Source: Hyphomicrobiales bacterium (GTDB lineage: Bacteria > Pseudomonadota > Alphaproteobacteria > Rhizobiales > Beijerinckiaceae). Taken from it: DNA of 64,000 bases. Both the position numbers and the translations under genes were made by a program. Below are positions 54,604 through 62,723 of this stretch, one piece after another (position 1 is the stretch's first letter; every line of letters starts with the position of its first letter). Under the pieces are notes generated by a model. That model ran no database searches. It saw only the letters and a list, made by a program, of their open reading frames with translations, and had not been told where the DNA came from. The stretch covers positions 153,796 through 217,795 of the forward strand of contig UCLR01000017.1 in assembly GCA_900473415.1 (NCBI GenBank). Reading direction: 5' to 3'.

Positions 54604-56115
54604 TCACGAGCGCTTCAACCCCGCCAGCCGGATCATGCCGTCCGGGTTGATCACGAAGCCCTCGATGTTGGAGCGCAGCGCGAAGAACACCGTCTGGTTG
54701 TAGAGGTAGATGATCGGCAGCTCGTCCTGCAGGATCTTCTGGGCGGCGTCGTAGCGCTTCTTGCGCTCGGCCGGCTCATAGATCGTCCGCGCCTCGTCGA
54801 GCAGCTTGTCGACTTCGGCATTGGAGTACTTGCCGTCGTTCTGGTTGCCCTTGGTGGTGACGAAGGGGTGGATGTTGCCGTCCGGGTCGATGCGGCCGGA
54901 CCAGCCGATGCGGCTCATCTGGAACTTGCCCTGCTGCTGGTCGCGCAGCTGGCTGGCGAATTCCGTGGCACGGATCTGGATGTCGATGCCGGCTTCCTGC
55001 GCCATCGCCTGGATCACCTGCGCGAGCTGCGCATCAACCGGGTTGTTGGTGACGAAGAGCTCGGCCGTGACCTTGGAGACCCCCGCCTCCTTGAGCAGCG
55101 CCTTGGCCTTGGCAACGTCGCGCTCCGGCACAGGCAGATCGGCGTTGATGAAGAAGTTGCCCGGGTTGAAGGGCTGGTTCATCGGCGCATAGAGCCCCTC
55201 GAACACCACCTGGCTCAGCACCTTGCGGTCGATGGCGAGCGAGAGCGCCTGGCGCACGCGCTTGTCCTGGCCCATCGGCTGCTTGGCCGCGTCGCCGTTG
55301 TTGGTGTTGATGGTGATGCCCTGGTAGCCGAGATTGGCCGTGCTCGCGACCTTGAGCGACTTGTCGCTCTGGGCCGATTTCACGTCGGTCGGCGCCAGCC
55401 GCTCCAGCATGTCGAGCTCGCCGGAGCGCAGATTGGCCAGCCGCACGGTGGTGTCGGGGATGGCGCGGTAGACGATGCGGTCGAAGCTATACTGCGCCGC
55501 GTTCCAGTGCTCCTTGAATTTCTCCAGCACGATGCGGTCGTTCTGGACGCGCTCGACGAACTTGTAGGGGCCGGAGCAGACAGGCTTTGCCGTGACATCG
55601 CCGGACAGGCTCTTCGGCGCCAGCATCATACCGGCGCGGTCCGTGAGCTGCGCGAGCAGCGTCGCGTCCGGGCGCTTGAGCTTCAGCACCAGCGTGGTCG
55701 CGTCCGGCGTCTCGACGCTGTCGACCGAGGCGAGCTCGGATTTGCGCAGCGAATCCGGCAGGGTCCGCGCCCGCTCGAGGTTGACCTTGGCGGCCTCGGC
55801 ATTGAAGGGCTCGCCGTCATGGAACTTCGCGTCGCTGCGCAGCTTCATCGTCAGCGTCAGCCCGTCGGGCGAGAAGCTCCACGAGGTCGCGAGCTGCGGC
55901 ACCAGCTTCAGGTCCGGGTCGATGTCGAGCAGTTTGTCGCAAAGGCCCATGAAGACGATGCGGCCGACGAAAGTGCGCGCCTTGTGCGGGTCGAGCATGT
56001 CGGGGTCTTCCTGCAGGCCGATTCGCAGGGTCGAGGGTGTCTGCGCCGGTGCTAGCGTCGGCAGCATGGCGAGCGCGAGCGCTGCGGCCGGGATGGCGAT
56101 CTTCAACAACTTCAT
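54604..56115 (-). CDS. ABC transporter substrate-binding protein, SBP family 5, Sec signal
   Basis: The 503-aa product has a Sec signal (MKLLKIAIPAAALALAMLPT, then LAPAQ). The family 5 body shows LRIGLQEDPDMLDPHKARTF, LTLTMKLRSDAKFHDGEPFN, and VRQALSLAIDRKVLSQVVFE. It is the periplasmic receptor of the minus-strand transporter. Its divergence from the plus-strand receptor at 41603 (Sec versus Tat signal, low visible identity) suggests a different ligand. The upstream region is shared with otnK on the other strand. GGGGGAGAAGC precedes the ATG. Confidence 0.93.
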   Translation of the reverse strand: MKLLKIAIPAAALALAMLPTLAPAQTPSTLRIGLQEDPDMLDPHKARTFVGRIVFMGLCDKLLDIDPDLKLVPQLATSWSFSPDGLTLTMKLRSDAKFHDGEPFNAEAAKVNLERARTLPDSLRKSELASVDSVETPDATTLVLKLKRPDATLLAQLTDRAGMMLAPKSLSGDVTAKPVCSGPYKFVERVQNDRIVLEKFKEHWNAAQYSFDRIVYRAIPDTTVRLANLRSGELDMLERLAPTDVKSAQSDKSLKVASTANLGYQGITINTNNGDAAKQPMGQDKRVRQALSLAIDRKVLSQVVFEGLYAPMNQPFNPGNFFINADLPVPERDVAKAKALLKEAGVSKVTAELFVTNNPVDAQLAQVIQAMAQEAGIDIQIRATEFASQLRDQQQGKFQMSRIGWSGRIDPDGNIHPFVTTKGNQNDGKYSNAEVDKLLDEARTIYEPAERKKRYDAAQKILQDELPIIYLYNQTVFFALRSNIEGFVINPDGMIRLAGLKRS

Positions 56116-56222
56116 GCTTCTCCCCCAATGATCCGGATGATTTGTCTAATTTGTTCCCCGTGGCACTAAACTGACTCAAACTCGTGCCGCCGTCGATCTG
56201 GCACCGCACCAATTCGCAGGCA

Positions 56223-56271
56223 GCACTGCCTCCTGGAAAGGCAGTGCCGGAGCCGTCCGTAAGGGCGGACG
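56223..56271. promoter_or_regulatory. Two tandem hairpins in the otnK/binding-protein divergent region
   Basis: An 8-bp stem (GCACTGCC with GGCAGTGC, nine-base loop) and a 6-bp stem (CGTCCG with CGGACG, six-base loop) lie in tandem six bases apart. They sit about 110-155 bases before otnK and about 110-155 before the binding-protein gene. They could be operators or a structured leader. Confidence 0.4.
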
Positions 56272-56378
56272 CATGCCTTCAGGAAGACCGCCCGATGCGG
56301 CGATGGCAGTCGCCTCGCCGGGGCCGCACCGCTAGAACGGTCGACGAAGAACAAGAGAGTGACCGAGGGAGAATACGG

Positions 56379-57644
56379 ATGCTGCTGGGCGTGATCGCCG
56401 ACGACATGACGGGTGCGACCGATGTCGCGCTGATGCTGAACCGCGCCGGGATGCGCACCGTCCAGGTCATCGGCGTGCCCGCGGCCGGCAGTGCCCTGCC
56501 GGAAGCCGATGCCGTCGTCGTCGCGCTGAAGTCGCGCACCAATCCAGTGGCCGAGGCGGTGGCGGATTCGCTCGCCGCCTGCGACGCGCTGCTCAAGGCT
56601 GGCGCGCGCCAGATCCTGTTCAAGTACTGCTCGACCTTCGATTCCACGGCCGAGGGCAATATCGGCCCGGTGGCGAACGCGCTGGCTGAGCGGCTGGGCG
56701 CGGGGCTCGCCATCGTCTGCCCGGCTTTCCCGGCCAATGGTCGCTCGATCTATCAGGGCTATCTCTTCGTTGGTTCCGTGCCGCTGCACGAAAGCTCGAT
56801 GAAGGACCATCCGCTGACGCCGATGCGGGATTCCAACCTGATGCGACTTATGGCGGTGCAGGCGAAGACGGAAGTCGGCCTCGTCGATTACGCCACCGTG
56901 TTCGCCGGTCCCGCCGCCGTGAAGGCCCGCCTCGCCAAGCTGGAGACCGAGGGCGTCCGCTATGCGGTGACCGACGCACTCACCAATGAGGATCTGATGA
57001 CACTCGGCCATGCCGTGTCCGAGCATGTGCTGCTGACGGGTGGTTCCGGCATCGCGATGGGCTTGCCGCAGAACTTCCGCCGGGCCGGGCTCCTCCCGGA
57101 ACGCCCGGGGCCGCAGGACCTCAAGGCGCCCGCCGGCCGCGCCGGCATCATCTCCGGCAGCTGCTCGACAGCGACCCGCGGCCAGATAAAGACGGCTTTG
57201 GAGGCGGGTTATCCGGCGCTCAAGGTGGATCCGATGGCACTCGCCGATGGCAGCCAGGATGCCGCGGGTCTCGCCGCCTGGGCGCTGGCGCAGCCTGCGG
57301 ACAAGCCCTTCCTGCTCTATTCCAGCGACGATCCCGCGGAGGTCGCTTCCGTCCAGCAGAAGCTCGGCCGGGACAAGGCCGGCGCCATCGTCGAGCATGC
57401 CTTCGCCGAGATCGCCCGGCGGCTTTCTGAGGGTGGCGTGACGCGGCTTCTCGTCGCGGGTGGCGAGACCTCGGGCGCGGCGGTGCTCGGTCTCGGCGTC
57501 CGCACGCTGGAGATCGGCCCAGAGATCGACCCCGGCGTGCCCTGGACCCGCGTCGTCGACGGGCCGGAGATGGTGGTGGCGCTCAAGTCCGGCAATTTCG
57601 GCGCGTCGGACTTCTTCCTGAAGGCCTGGAAGCTGCTGCGTTGA
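56379..57644 (+). CDS. otnK: Four-carbon acid sugar kinase (3-oxo-tetronate kinase type)
   Basis: The 421-aa product begins MLLGVIADDMTGATDVALML, the DUF1537 sugar-binding signature, and has FKYCSTFDSTAEGNIGPVAN and the nucleotide-binding region LLVAGGETSGAAVLGLGV with ISGSCSTATRGQIKTAL. Family kinases phosphorylate 3-oxotetronate, D-threonate or erythronate to start their breakdown. GAGGGAG precedes the ATG; the open frame to 56184 runs through the hairpins and is rejected. Usual partners (otnI, otnC, denD-type dehydrogenase) are missing; instead malonyl-CoA genes follow 58 bases later. Confidence 0.9.
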   Translation: MLLGVIADDMTGATDVALMLNRAGMRTVQVIGVPAAGSALPEADAVVVALKSRTNPVAEAVADSLAACDALLKAGARQILFKYCSTFDSTAEGNIGPVANALAERLGAGLAIVCPAFPANGRSIYQGYLFVGSVPLHESSMKDHPLTPMRDSNLMRLMAVQAKTEVGLVDYATVFAGPAAVKARLAKLETEGVRYAVTDALTNEDLMTLGHAVSEHVLLTGGSGIAMGLPQNFRRAGLLPERPGPQDLKAPAGRAGIISGSCSTATRGQIKTALEAGYPALKVDPMALADGSQDAAGLAAWALAQPADKPFLLYSSDDPAEVASVQQKLGRDKAGAIVEHAFAEIARRLSEGGVTRLLVAGGETSGAAVLGLGVRTLEIGPEIDPGVPWTRVVDGPEMVVALKSGNFGASDFFLKAWKLLR

Positions 57645-57702
57645 CGCCCGATCTGCCAGTGCCGAAACTCGTGTAGGATCGGTTCTGGAACTGGGAGCCC
57701 GC

Positions 57703-59037
57703 ATGGACATGGCGTTTCTCGGCGAATTGCTGACCAGCGTGGCCGATCGCGGCCGTGCCCTCATCGGTTTCGAGCGCTTTCTCGGTAGCCGTGCCCGGCC
57801 GATCGACCGGCTTTGCGAGGATTTGCTCTCGGGTCGCGGCGAGGCTTCCGGAATGGCGCTGGCGCAGGCCGTGCTCGAAGCCTGGGAGAGGCTCGACAAG
57901 CCGGGCCGGCTCGCCTTCTTCAACCTGCTGAACGAGCGTTTCGGGCCGGATCAGGCCGTGCTTGATGCAGCGATCGAGGCCTATCGCGAGAACCCGAGCC
58001 CCGCTGCGATCTCGGCGCTGCATCTGGCGGCGGAGCCGCGCCGGCAGGAGCTGCTGCGCCGCCTCAACCTCGCGCCGGACGGCACGCATGTGCTGGTCAG
58101 GATGCGCGAGGCGCTGTTCGAGGCGATGGAAACCGAGCCGGAACTCAAGGCCGTCGACACCGATTTCCGGCATCTCTTCGGTTCGTGGTTCAATCGTGGC
58201 TTCCTCGTGCTGCGTCGCATCGACTGGCGCACCCCGGCGAATGTGCTGGAGAAGATCATCCGCTACGAGGCGGTCCACGAGATCCAGGGCTGGGACGATC
58301 TGAGGCGCCGGCTCGAGCCGGCGGACCGGCGCTGCTTCGCCTTCTTCCACCCGCAGCTCGTTGATGACCCGCTGATCTTCGTCGAGGTTGCGCTGACGAC
58401 CGATATCCCGCGTGCCATTGGCGAGGTGCTCGTGCCCGAGCGCAGCGTCCTGCCGGCGCAGGAGGCGACGACCGCGGTGTTCTACTCGATTTCGAACTGC
58501 CAGGAGGGCCTGCGCGGCATCTCCTTTGGCAATTTCCTGATCAAGCAGGTCGCCGAGGATCTGAAGCGCGAATTGCCGGGGCTCGATACCTTCGTCACGC
58601 TCTCGCCAGTGCCGGGCTTCGCCCGCTGGCTCTCCGACGTCACCGCGGAAGAGGGCGAGGTCACGCTGACCAACGAGGAGCGCTCTGAGTTGGCCCGCCC
58701 GGCCGGCGAGACGATCTCGCTGGACGACGCGACGAAGGCCCGCCGCGACAAGCTGCTGGGCCAGATGACGGCTGAATACATGCTGCGGGCGCGTACGGCC
58801 TCCGGCCGCGTCATCGACCCGGTCGCGCGCTTCCATCTCGGCAATGGCGCGCGGCTGGAGCGGATCAATGTCGGCGGCAATCTCTCGGCGCGGGGCCTGC
58901 GCGAGTCCCATGGCGTGATGGTGAATTACCGCTACGACCTCGACGACATCGAGACCAACCACGAAGCCTTCGCCACCCGCAACACCGTGGTGGCCTCCTC
59001 CGGTGTCCGCAAGCTCCTGCGGTCGGTGGCGAACTGA
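57703..59037 (+). CDS. matA: Malonyl-CoA decarboxylase
   Basis: The 444-aa product matches the bacterial MCD/MatA family. It has an N-terminal helical domain (LAFFNLLNERFGPDQAVLDA), then the catalytic domain with EIQGWDDLRRRLEPADRRCF, CFAFFHPQLVDDPLIFVEVA, and VFYSISNCQEGLRGISFGNF. The C-terminal VARFHLGNGARLERINVGGN holds the catalytic His. It turns malonyl-CoA into acetyl-CoA and CO2. matB follows 27 bases downstream, completing the malonate-use pair. The matR regulator and a dctPQM or matC malonate transporter, common in rhizobia, are absent. Confidence 0.94.
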   Translation: MDMAFLGELLTSVADRGRALIGFERFLGSRARPIDRLCEDLLSGRGEASGMALAQAVLEAWERLDKPGRLAFFNLLNERFGPDQAVLDAAIEAYRENPSPAAISALHLAAEPRRQELLRRLNLAPDGTHVLVRMREALFEAMETEPELKAVDTDFRHLFGSWFNRGFLVLRRIDWRTPANVLEKIIRYEAVHEIQGWDDLRRRLEPADRRCFAFFHPQLVDDPLIFVEVALTTDIPRAIGEVLVPERSVLPAQEATTAVFYSISNCQEGLRGISFGNFLIKQVAEDLKRELPGLDTFVTLSPVPGFARWLSDVTAEEGEVTLTNEERSELARPAGETISLDDATKARRDKLLGQMTAEYMLRARTASGRVIDPVARFHLGNGARLERINVGGNLSARGLRESHGVMVNYRYDLDDIETNHEAFATRNTVVASSGVRKLLRSVAN

Positions 59038-59064
59038 CGGAAACGCCTGAAAGGACCCGAAATC

Positions 59065-60612
59065 ATGGGCAATCATCTCTTCGACCTGATCCGGTCGCGC
59101 ATGCCGGGGCCGGAAGCGCCCTTCGCGCTGCTCGATGACGGGCGGCGCTACAGCTATCAGGACGTGCTCGACGTTTCCGCCCGCTTCGCCAACGCCCTGG
59201 TTTCGCTCGGTGTGAAACCCGGCGACCGCGTCGCGGTGCAGGTCGAGAAGAGCATCGAGGCGCTGATGCTCTATCTCGGCACGGCCCGCGCGGGCGCGAT
59301 CTTCCTGCCGCTCAACACCGCCTATACCCCGGCCGAGATCGAGTATTTCCTCGGCGATGCCGAGCCCGCCGTCTTCGTCTGCGACCCGGCGAAGGCCGAC
59401 GCCCTGCGGCCTTTCGCCGACAAGGCCGGCGCCAAGCTGGAAACGCTCGGCATCTGGCGCACGCCGGACGTCTCGGCCGGCACGCTCTCCGACAAGGCGC
59501 TCGCGGCTTCGACCGCCTTCAACGATGTGGAGCGCGGGCCGGACGATCTTGCCGCCATCCTCTATACCTCCGGCACCACTGGCCGCTCCAAGGGGGCGAT
59601 GCTCAGCCACGACAACCTCGCCTCGAACGCCTTATCGCTGGTCGATTACTGGCGTTTCACGAAGGACGACGTGCTGCTGCACGCCCTGCCGATCTTCCAC
59701 ACCCATGGGCTTTTCGTCGCCACCAACACGATCCTGCTCGCCGGCGCCTCGATGATCCTGCTGCCGAAATTCGATCCGGAGCAGGTCTTCAAGTTCCTGC
59801 AGCGTGCGACGAGCATGATGGGCGTGCCGACATTCTATGTCCGCCTCCTGCAGGATGCGCGGCTGAACCGGGAGGCGGTCTCACATATGCGCCTCTTCAT
59901 CTCGGGCTCGGCGCCGCTCCTGGCAGAGACGCATCGCGAATGGCGCGAGCGCACCGGTCACGCCATCCTCGAGCGCTACGGCATGACCGAGACCAACATG
60001 AACACCTCGAACCCCTATGACGGGGAGCGTGTCGCCGGCACGGTCGGCTTCCCGCTGCCGGGGGTCTCGGCCCGCGTGGTTGATCCCGAGAGCGGCAAGG
60101 GTCTTCAGCCCGACGAGATCGGCATGATCGAGGTCAAGGGCCCGAACGTCTTCAAGGGCTACTGGCGCAACCCCGAGAAGACAGCTGCCGAGTTCCGTCC
60201 GGACGGCTTCTTCATCACCGGCGACCTCGGCAAGATCGACCCCGCCGGCTATGTCCACATCGTCGGGCGCGGTAAGGACCTCATCATCACCGGCGGCTAC
60301 AACGTCTATCCCAAGGAAGTCGAGACCGAGATCGACGAGATGCCCGGCGTGATCGAGAGCGCCGTCATCGGTGTGCCGCATCCCGATTTCGGCGAGGGCG
60401 TCACGGCCGTCGTGGTTGCCAAGTCCGGCGCCAGCATCACGGCGCAGAGCATCGCAGCGGCGCTGGAGCAGCGGCTCGCCAAGTTCAAGCAGCCGAAGCA
60501 GGTCTTCGTCGTCGACGAGTTGCCGCGCAACACCATGGGCAAGGTCCAGAAGAACCTGCTGCGCGAGCAGTACAAGGACATCTACGCCAAGCAGCTCAAG
60601 GCGGGCGAGTAG
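59065..60612 (+). CDS. matB: Malonyl-CoA synthetase
   Basis: The 515-aa ANL adenylating enzyme has the P-loop ILYTSGTTGRSKGAMLSHDN, A5 motif ERYGMTETNMNTSNPYDGER (TETNM is typical of malonyl-CoA synthetases), and FFITGDLGKIDPAGYVHIVG. The catalytic Lys region is ELPRNTMGKVQKNLLREQYK. It forms malonyl-CoA from malonate, CoA and ATP via malonyl-AMP. It is paired with matA. A hairpin terminator follows 17 bases after the stop. Confidence 0.94.
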   Translation: MGNHLFDLIRSRMPGPEAPFALLDDGRRYSYQDVLDVSARFANALVSLGVKPGDRVAVQVEKSIEALMLYLGTARAGAIFLPLNTAYTPAEIEYFLGDAEPAVFVCDPAKADALRPFADKAGAKLETLGIWRTPDVSAGTLSDKALAASTAFNDVERGPDDLAAILYTSGTTGRSKGAMLSHDNLASNALSLVDYWRFTKDDVLLHALPIFHTHGLFVATNTILLAGASMILLPKFDPEQVFKFLQRATSMMGVPTFYVRLLQDARLNREAVSHMRLFISGSAPLLAETHREWRERTGHAILERYGMTETNMNTSNPYDGERVAGTVGFPLPGVSARVVDPESGKGLQPDEIGMIEVKGPNVFKGYWRNPEKTAAEFRPDGFFITGDLGKIDPAGYVHIVGRGKDLIITGGYNVYPKEVETEIDEMPGVIESAVIGVPHPDFGEGVTAVVVAKSGASITAQSIAAALEQRLAKFKQPKQVFVVDELPRNTMGKVQKNLLREQYKDIYAKQLKAGE

Positions 60613-60629
60613 GCGCTCGTTTCCGCATC

Positions 60630-60666
60630 ATTCTCGGGCGAAGCCCAGCTTCGACCCGAGAATTTT
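60630..60666 (+). terminator. Hairpin terminator after matB, derived from palindromic repeat
   Basis: The stem ATTCTCGGGCGAAGC pairs with GCTTCG-A-CCCGAGAAT (15 pairs, one bulged A) around a CCA loop, followed by TTTTG. Its arms match the left end of repeat copies 1 and 2, so it seems a reduced copy now serving as terminator between convergent genes. Confidence 0.7.
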
Positions 60667-60693
60667 GTGCAGCATGGCGGCAGGCTGCCTCGT

Positions 60694-61458
60694 TCAAGCC
60701 AGCGCCGGCACCCCGATCTCGATCGTCTCGCCATCTGCGGGAATACGCAGGCGCTGAGCGTCGATGCCACGCTGCTCCGCCGCCTCGCGCAGGGCGGCGC
60801 GGCTGACCGTGGCATGGTCGAGCGCTTCCATATGCGTGGCGATGATTGTCGCCCGTGGGTGCTTTTCGGCGAGATCGAGCGTCTGCGCCGCGTCCATCAC
60901 GATCAGCGTGTCGTCCCAGCGCGCGCCGCAGGAATGGGTGACGATCACGTCCGGGTCGGTGGCGGCCACGGCGTCGCTGAGCGGCGGGTAGAGCACACTG
61001 TCACCGCACCAGTAGAGCGTCGGCTCGCCTGGCGCTTCGAAGCTGAGCCCCATGACCGGCCCCATCTTCTCGACGACGGCGCCCGTCCCGTGCTGGGCCG
61101 GATGCCGTTTCAGCACGATGGCTCCGAGCCGGACGAAGCAGTCGATGGCGGTGATCGACGAGAAGCCCGCCTGCGCGATCGCCTCCTCGTCGCCGAGGCG
61201 GCAGATCACGGGCAGCCGCTTCGGCACGCGCTCCTTGGCGACCTCGTCGAAATGATCGGCATGGAGATGGGAGACGATCACGGTGTCGACGCCGGCGACG
61301 ATGTCCTCGATCGGCTCGGGCAGGTCGACCATCGGGTTCTGCGAGCGGCCGGTGAAGGAGCGGCGGCTGTGGCGCGGGCCGAAATCCGGGTCGATCAGGA
61401 AGGTCCTGCCGCCGTAGTCCAGCTTCAGCGTCGCGTTGCGGAGAAGTTTGAGCTTCAT
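60694..61458 (-). CDS. MBL-fold metallo-hydrolase (UlaG-like)
   Basis: The 254-aa metallo-beta-lactamase-fold protein begins MKLKLLRNATLKLDYGGRTF. The metal-binding motif VIVSHLHADHFDEVAKERVP (HxHxDH) is clear, with PAQHGTGAVVEKMG and ATHMEALDHATVSR supplying further ligands. CGDSVLYPPLSDAV carries the bridging Asp. UlaG-type members hydrolyse lactones or phosphoesters, but most are uncharacterised. No signal peptide. It is convergent with matB and upstream of no co-directional partner. Confidence 0.9.
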   Translation of the reverse strand: MKLKLLRNATLKLDYGGRTFLIDPDFGPRHSRRSFTGRSQNPMVDLPEPIEDIVAGVDTVIVSHLHADHFDEVAKERVPKRLPVICRLGDEEAIAQAGFSSITAIDCFVRLGAIVLKRHPAQHGTGAVVEKMGPVMGLSFEAPGEPTLYWCGDSVLYPPLSDAVAATDPDVIVTHSCGARWDDTLIVMDAAQTLDLAEKHPRATIIATHMEALDHATVSRAALREAAEQRGIDAQRLRIPADGETIEIGVPALA

Positions 61459-61572
61459 GTCCGTCTGATCCTCATCCCGGAGGCGGACATTGTTTCCGCT
61501 CAGCCTCGGCGAGACCAGTTCGGATCTGTGAAGGAGCCGCCACGCTCGCGTGACGTATCGTGCCTCGCCCGA

Positions 61573-62424
61573 CTAGACGAAATAGGCGAGCTTGCGGTCG
61601 GCGGTGAAGGAGTCGATCTCGCGCAGCCCGGCTTCCGAGGTCGCCGTGGCCGCGAATGGGGGACGCGACGCGTCGTCGCCAAAGACAATGTCGTCGTCGA
61701 GCAGATGGACCGTCCCAATCCGCGCTTCCGGCCCGGCCCGGTCGTTGATCCGCAGCGGGCTCTGGTCCTCCACGAACGAGGCTGCCCCGGGTGCCGGTTC
61801 GGCAGACGGGGTAGCCGGCGCGTCAGAATCCGGCGCGCGGTGTTCGGTCGTGGGCGCAATGGCTTCGAGGCTCGCGCCGCCCTCGCGGGAAATCTCGCCG
61901 AAGACGCGCAGGCTCGTGTCCAGCATGGCGATGGTGTCGGCGATCTTGTCGATCCGTTGCACGAACCCGTCCACGATGCCGGTGGCGGTGGAGATCTCGG
62001 CGGAGCGCTGGTCGAGCCGGTCGCACAGAGCCTCGTCGGCGCCGGCCTCGCGCAGCTCCCAGGCGGCTTCCTGGATTTTCTCGATGGCGGTGTGGACGGT
62101 CTCGGCCGCGCTCTCGATCTGGGCGGCGAGGCCCGAGCCCTGCGCGTCGGCCTTGCCGCTGACGCGTTCGAGATCGGCGCGCAGGTCGCTGATCAGCTCT
62201 GCCGCCTCGGTCAGGTTGTCCTCGCGGCCGCCCTCCAGCATGCCGACGCTGACGACCCGCTCGATCCGGTGGATCGACTCGAGCAGCTGCAACGTGTCGG
62301 CTTGCCGGTTGCGCCTCGCATATTCGGCCATGAACCAGCGGCCACGCGCGGTTTCCATGACCGCGGCTTCGATCGCGTCGTAGTCGGCTTGGCTCAGCGG
62401 TGTCAGCGCGCGCGCGTCGCCCAT
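61573..62424 (-). CDS. Hypothetical helical protein, conserved N-terminal ALTPLSQADYDAIE segment
   Basis: The 283-aa product starts MGDARALTPLSQADYDAIEA, followed by VMETARGRWFMAEYARRNRQ. A long helical middle (about residues 60-185; AQIESAAETVHTAIEKIQEA, DGFVQRIDKIADTIAMLDTS) suggests a four-helix bundle or coiled coil like that of CheZ. A low-complexity Pro/Ala linker and a C-terminal tail ending SFTADRKLAYFV follow. CheZ-like phosphatase is only a structural guess: the CheZ catalytic Asp/Gln pair is not visible. Start chosen at 62424 because the earlier frame is not protein-like. It is divergent from the lipid-transport genes. Confidence 0.65.
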   Translation of the reverse strand: MGDARALTPLSQADYDAIEAAVMETARGRWFMAEYARRNRQADTLQLLESIHRIERVVSVGMLEGGREDNLTEAAELISDLRADLERVSGKADAQGSGLAAQIESAAETVHTAIEKIQEAAWELREAGADEALCDRLDQRSAEISTATGIVDGFVQRIDKIADTIAMLDTSLRVFGEISREGGASLEAIAPTTEHRAPDSDAPATPSAEPAPGAASFVEDQSPLRINDRAGPEARIGTVHLLDDDIVFGDDASRPPFAATATSEAGLREIDSFTADRKLAYFV

Positions 62425-62723
62425 GACCAGTATGCCCTCGATGGATCGCCGAATCAGGCCGCGATCCTCTGCCCCGCGCTCTAGGCTGGCACCGGACTTC
62501 TTAAGGAATTGCTGCCGGTGCGGCACGGCGGCGGCAGACCTTGCCGGAGCGGCGACCATGGCGCCTTTGCAACGCTTCCGTGCAGACGTGCCCCGCAGGC
62601 CGCCGCGCGCTTGCAAAGCGCTGCCCTCGCGGCAATACAAGGGCATGGGGGCAATTCGGGACAACAGGCTGCAGCCGCGAGGCCGCAAGGCTTTCCGGCC
62701 GGGGCGAGGGACGTCGTAGCGAC

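Noticed and set aside
56116-56378. A sigma-54 promoter at TGGCAC sites in the otnK divergent region
   Set aside because: TGGCAC occurs twice, but neither has a GC ten bases after the GG, so the -24/-12 spacing fails.
62425-62723. Small frames between the helical protein and the STAS-MlaE gene
   Set aside because: They are Arg-rich, lack ribosome sites and show no family features; the region is treated as a divergent promoter gap.
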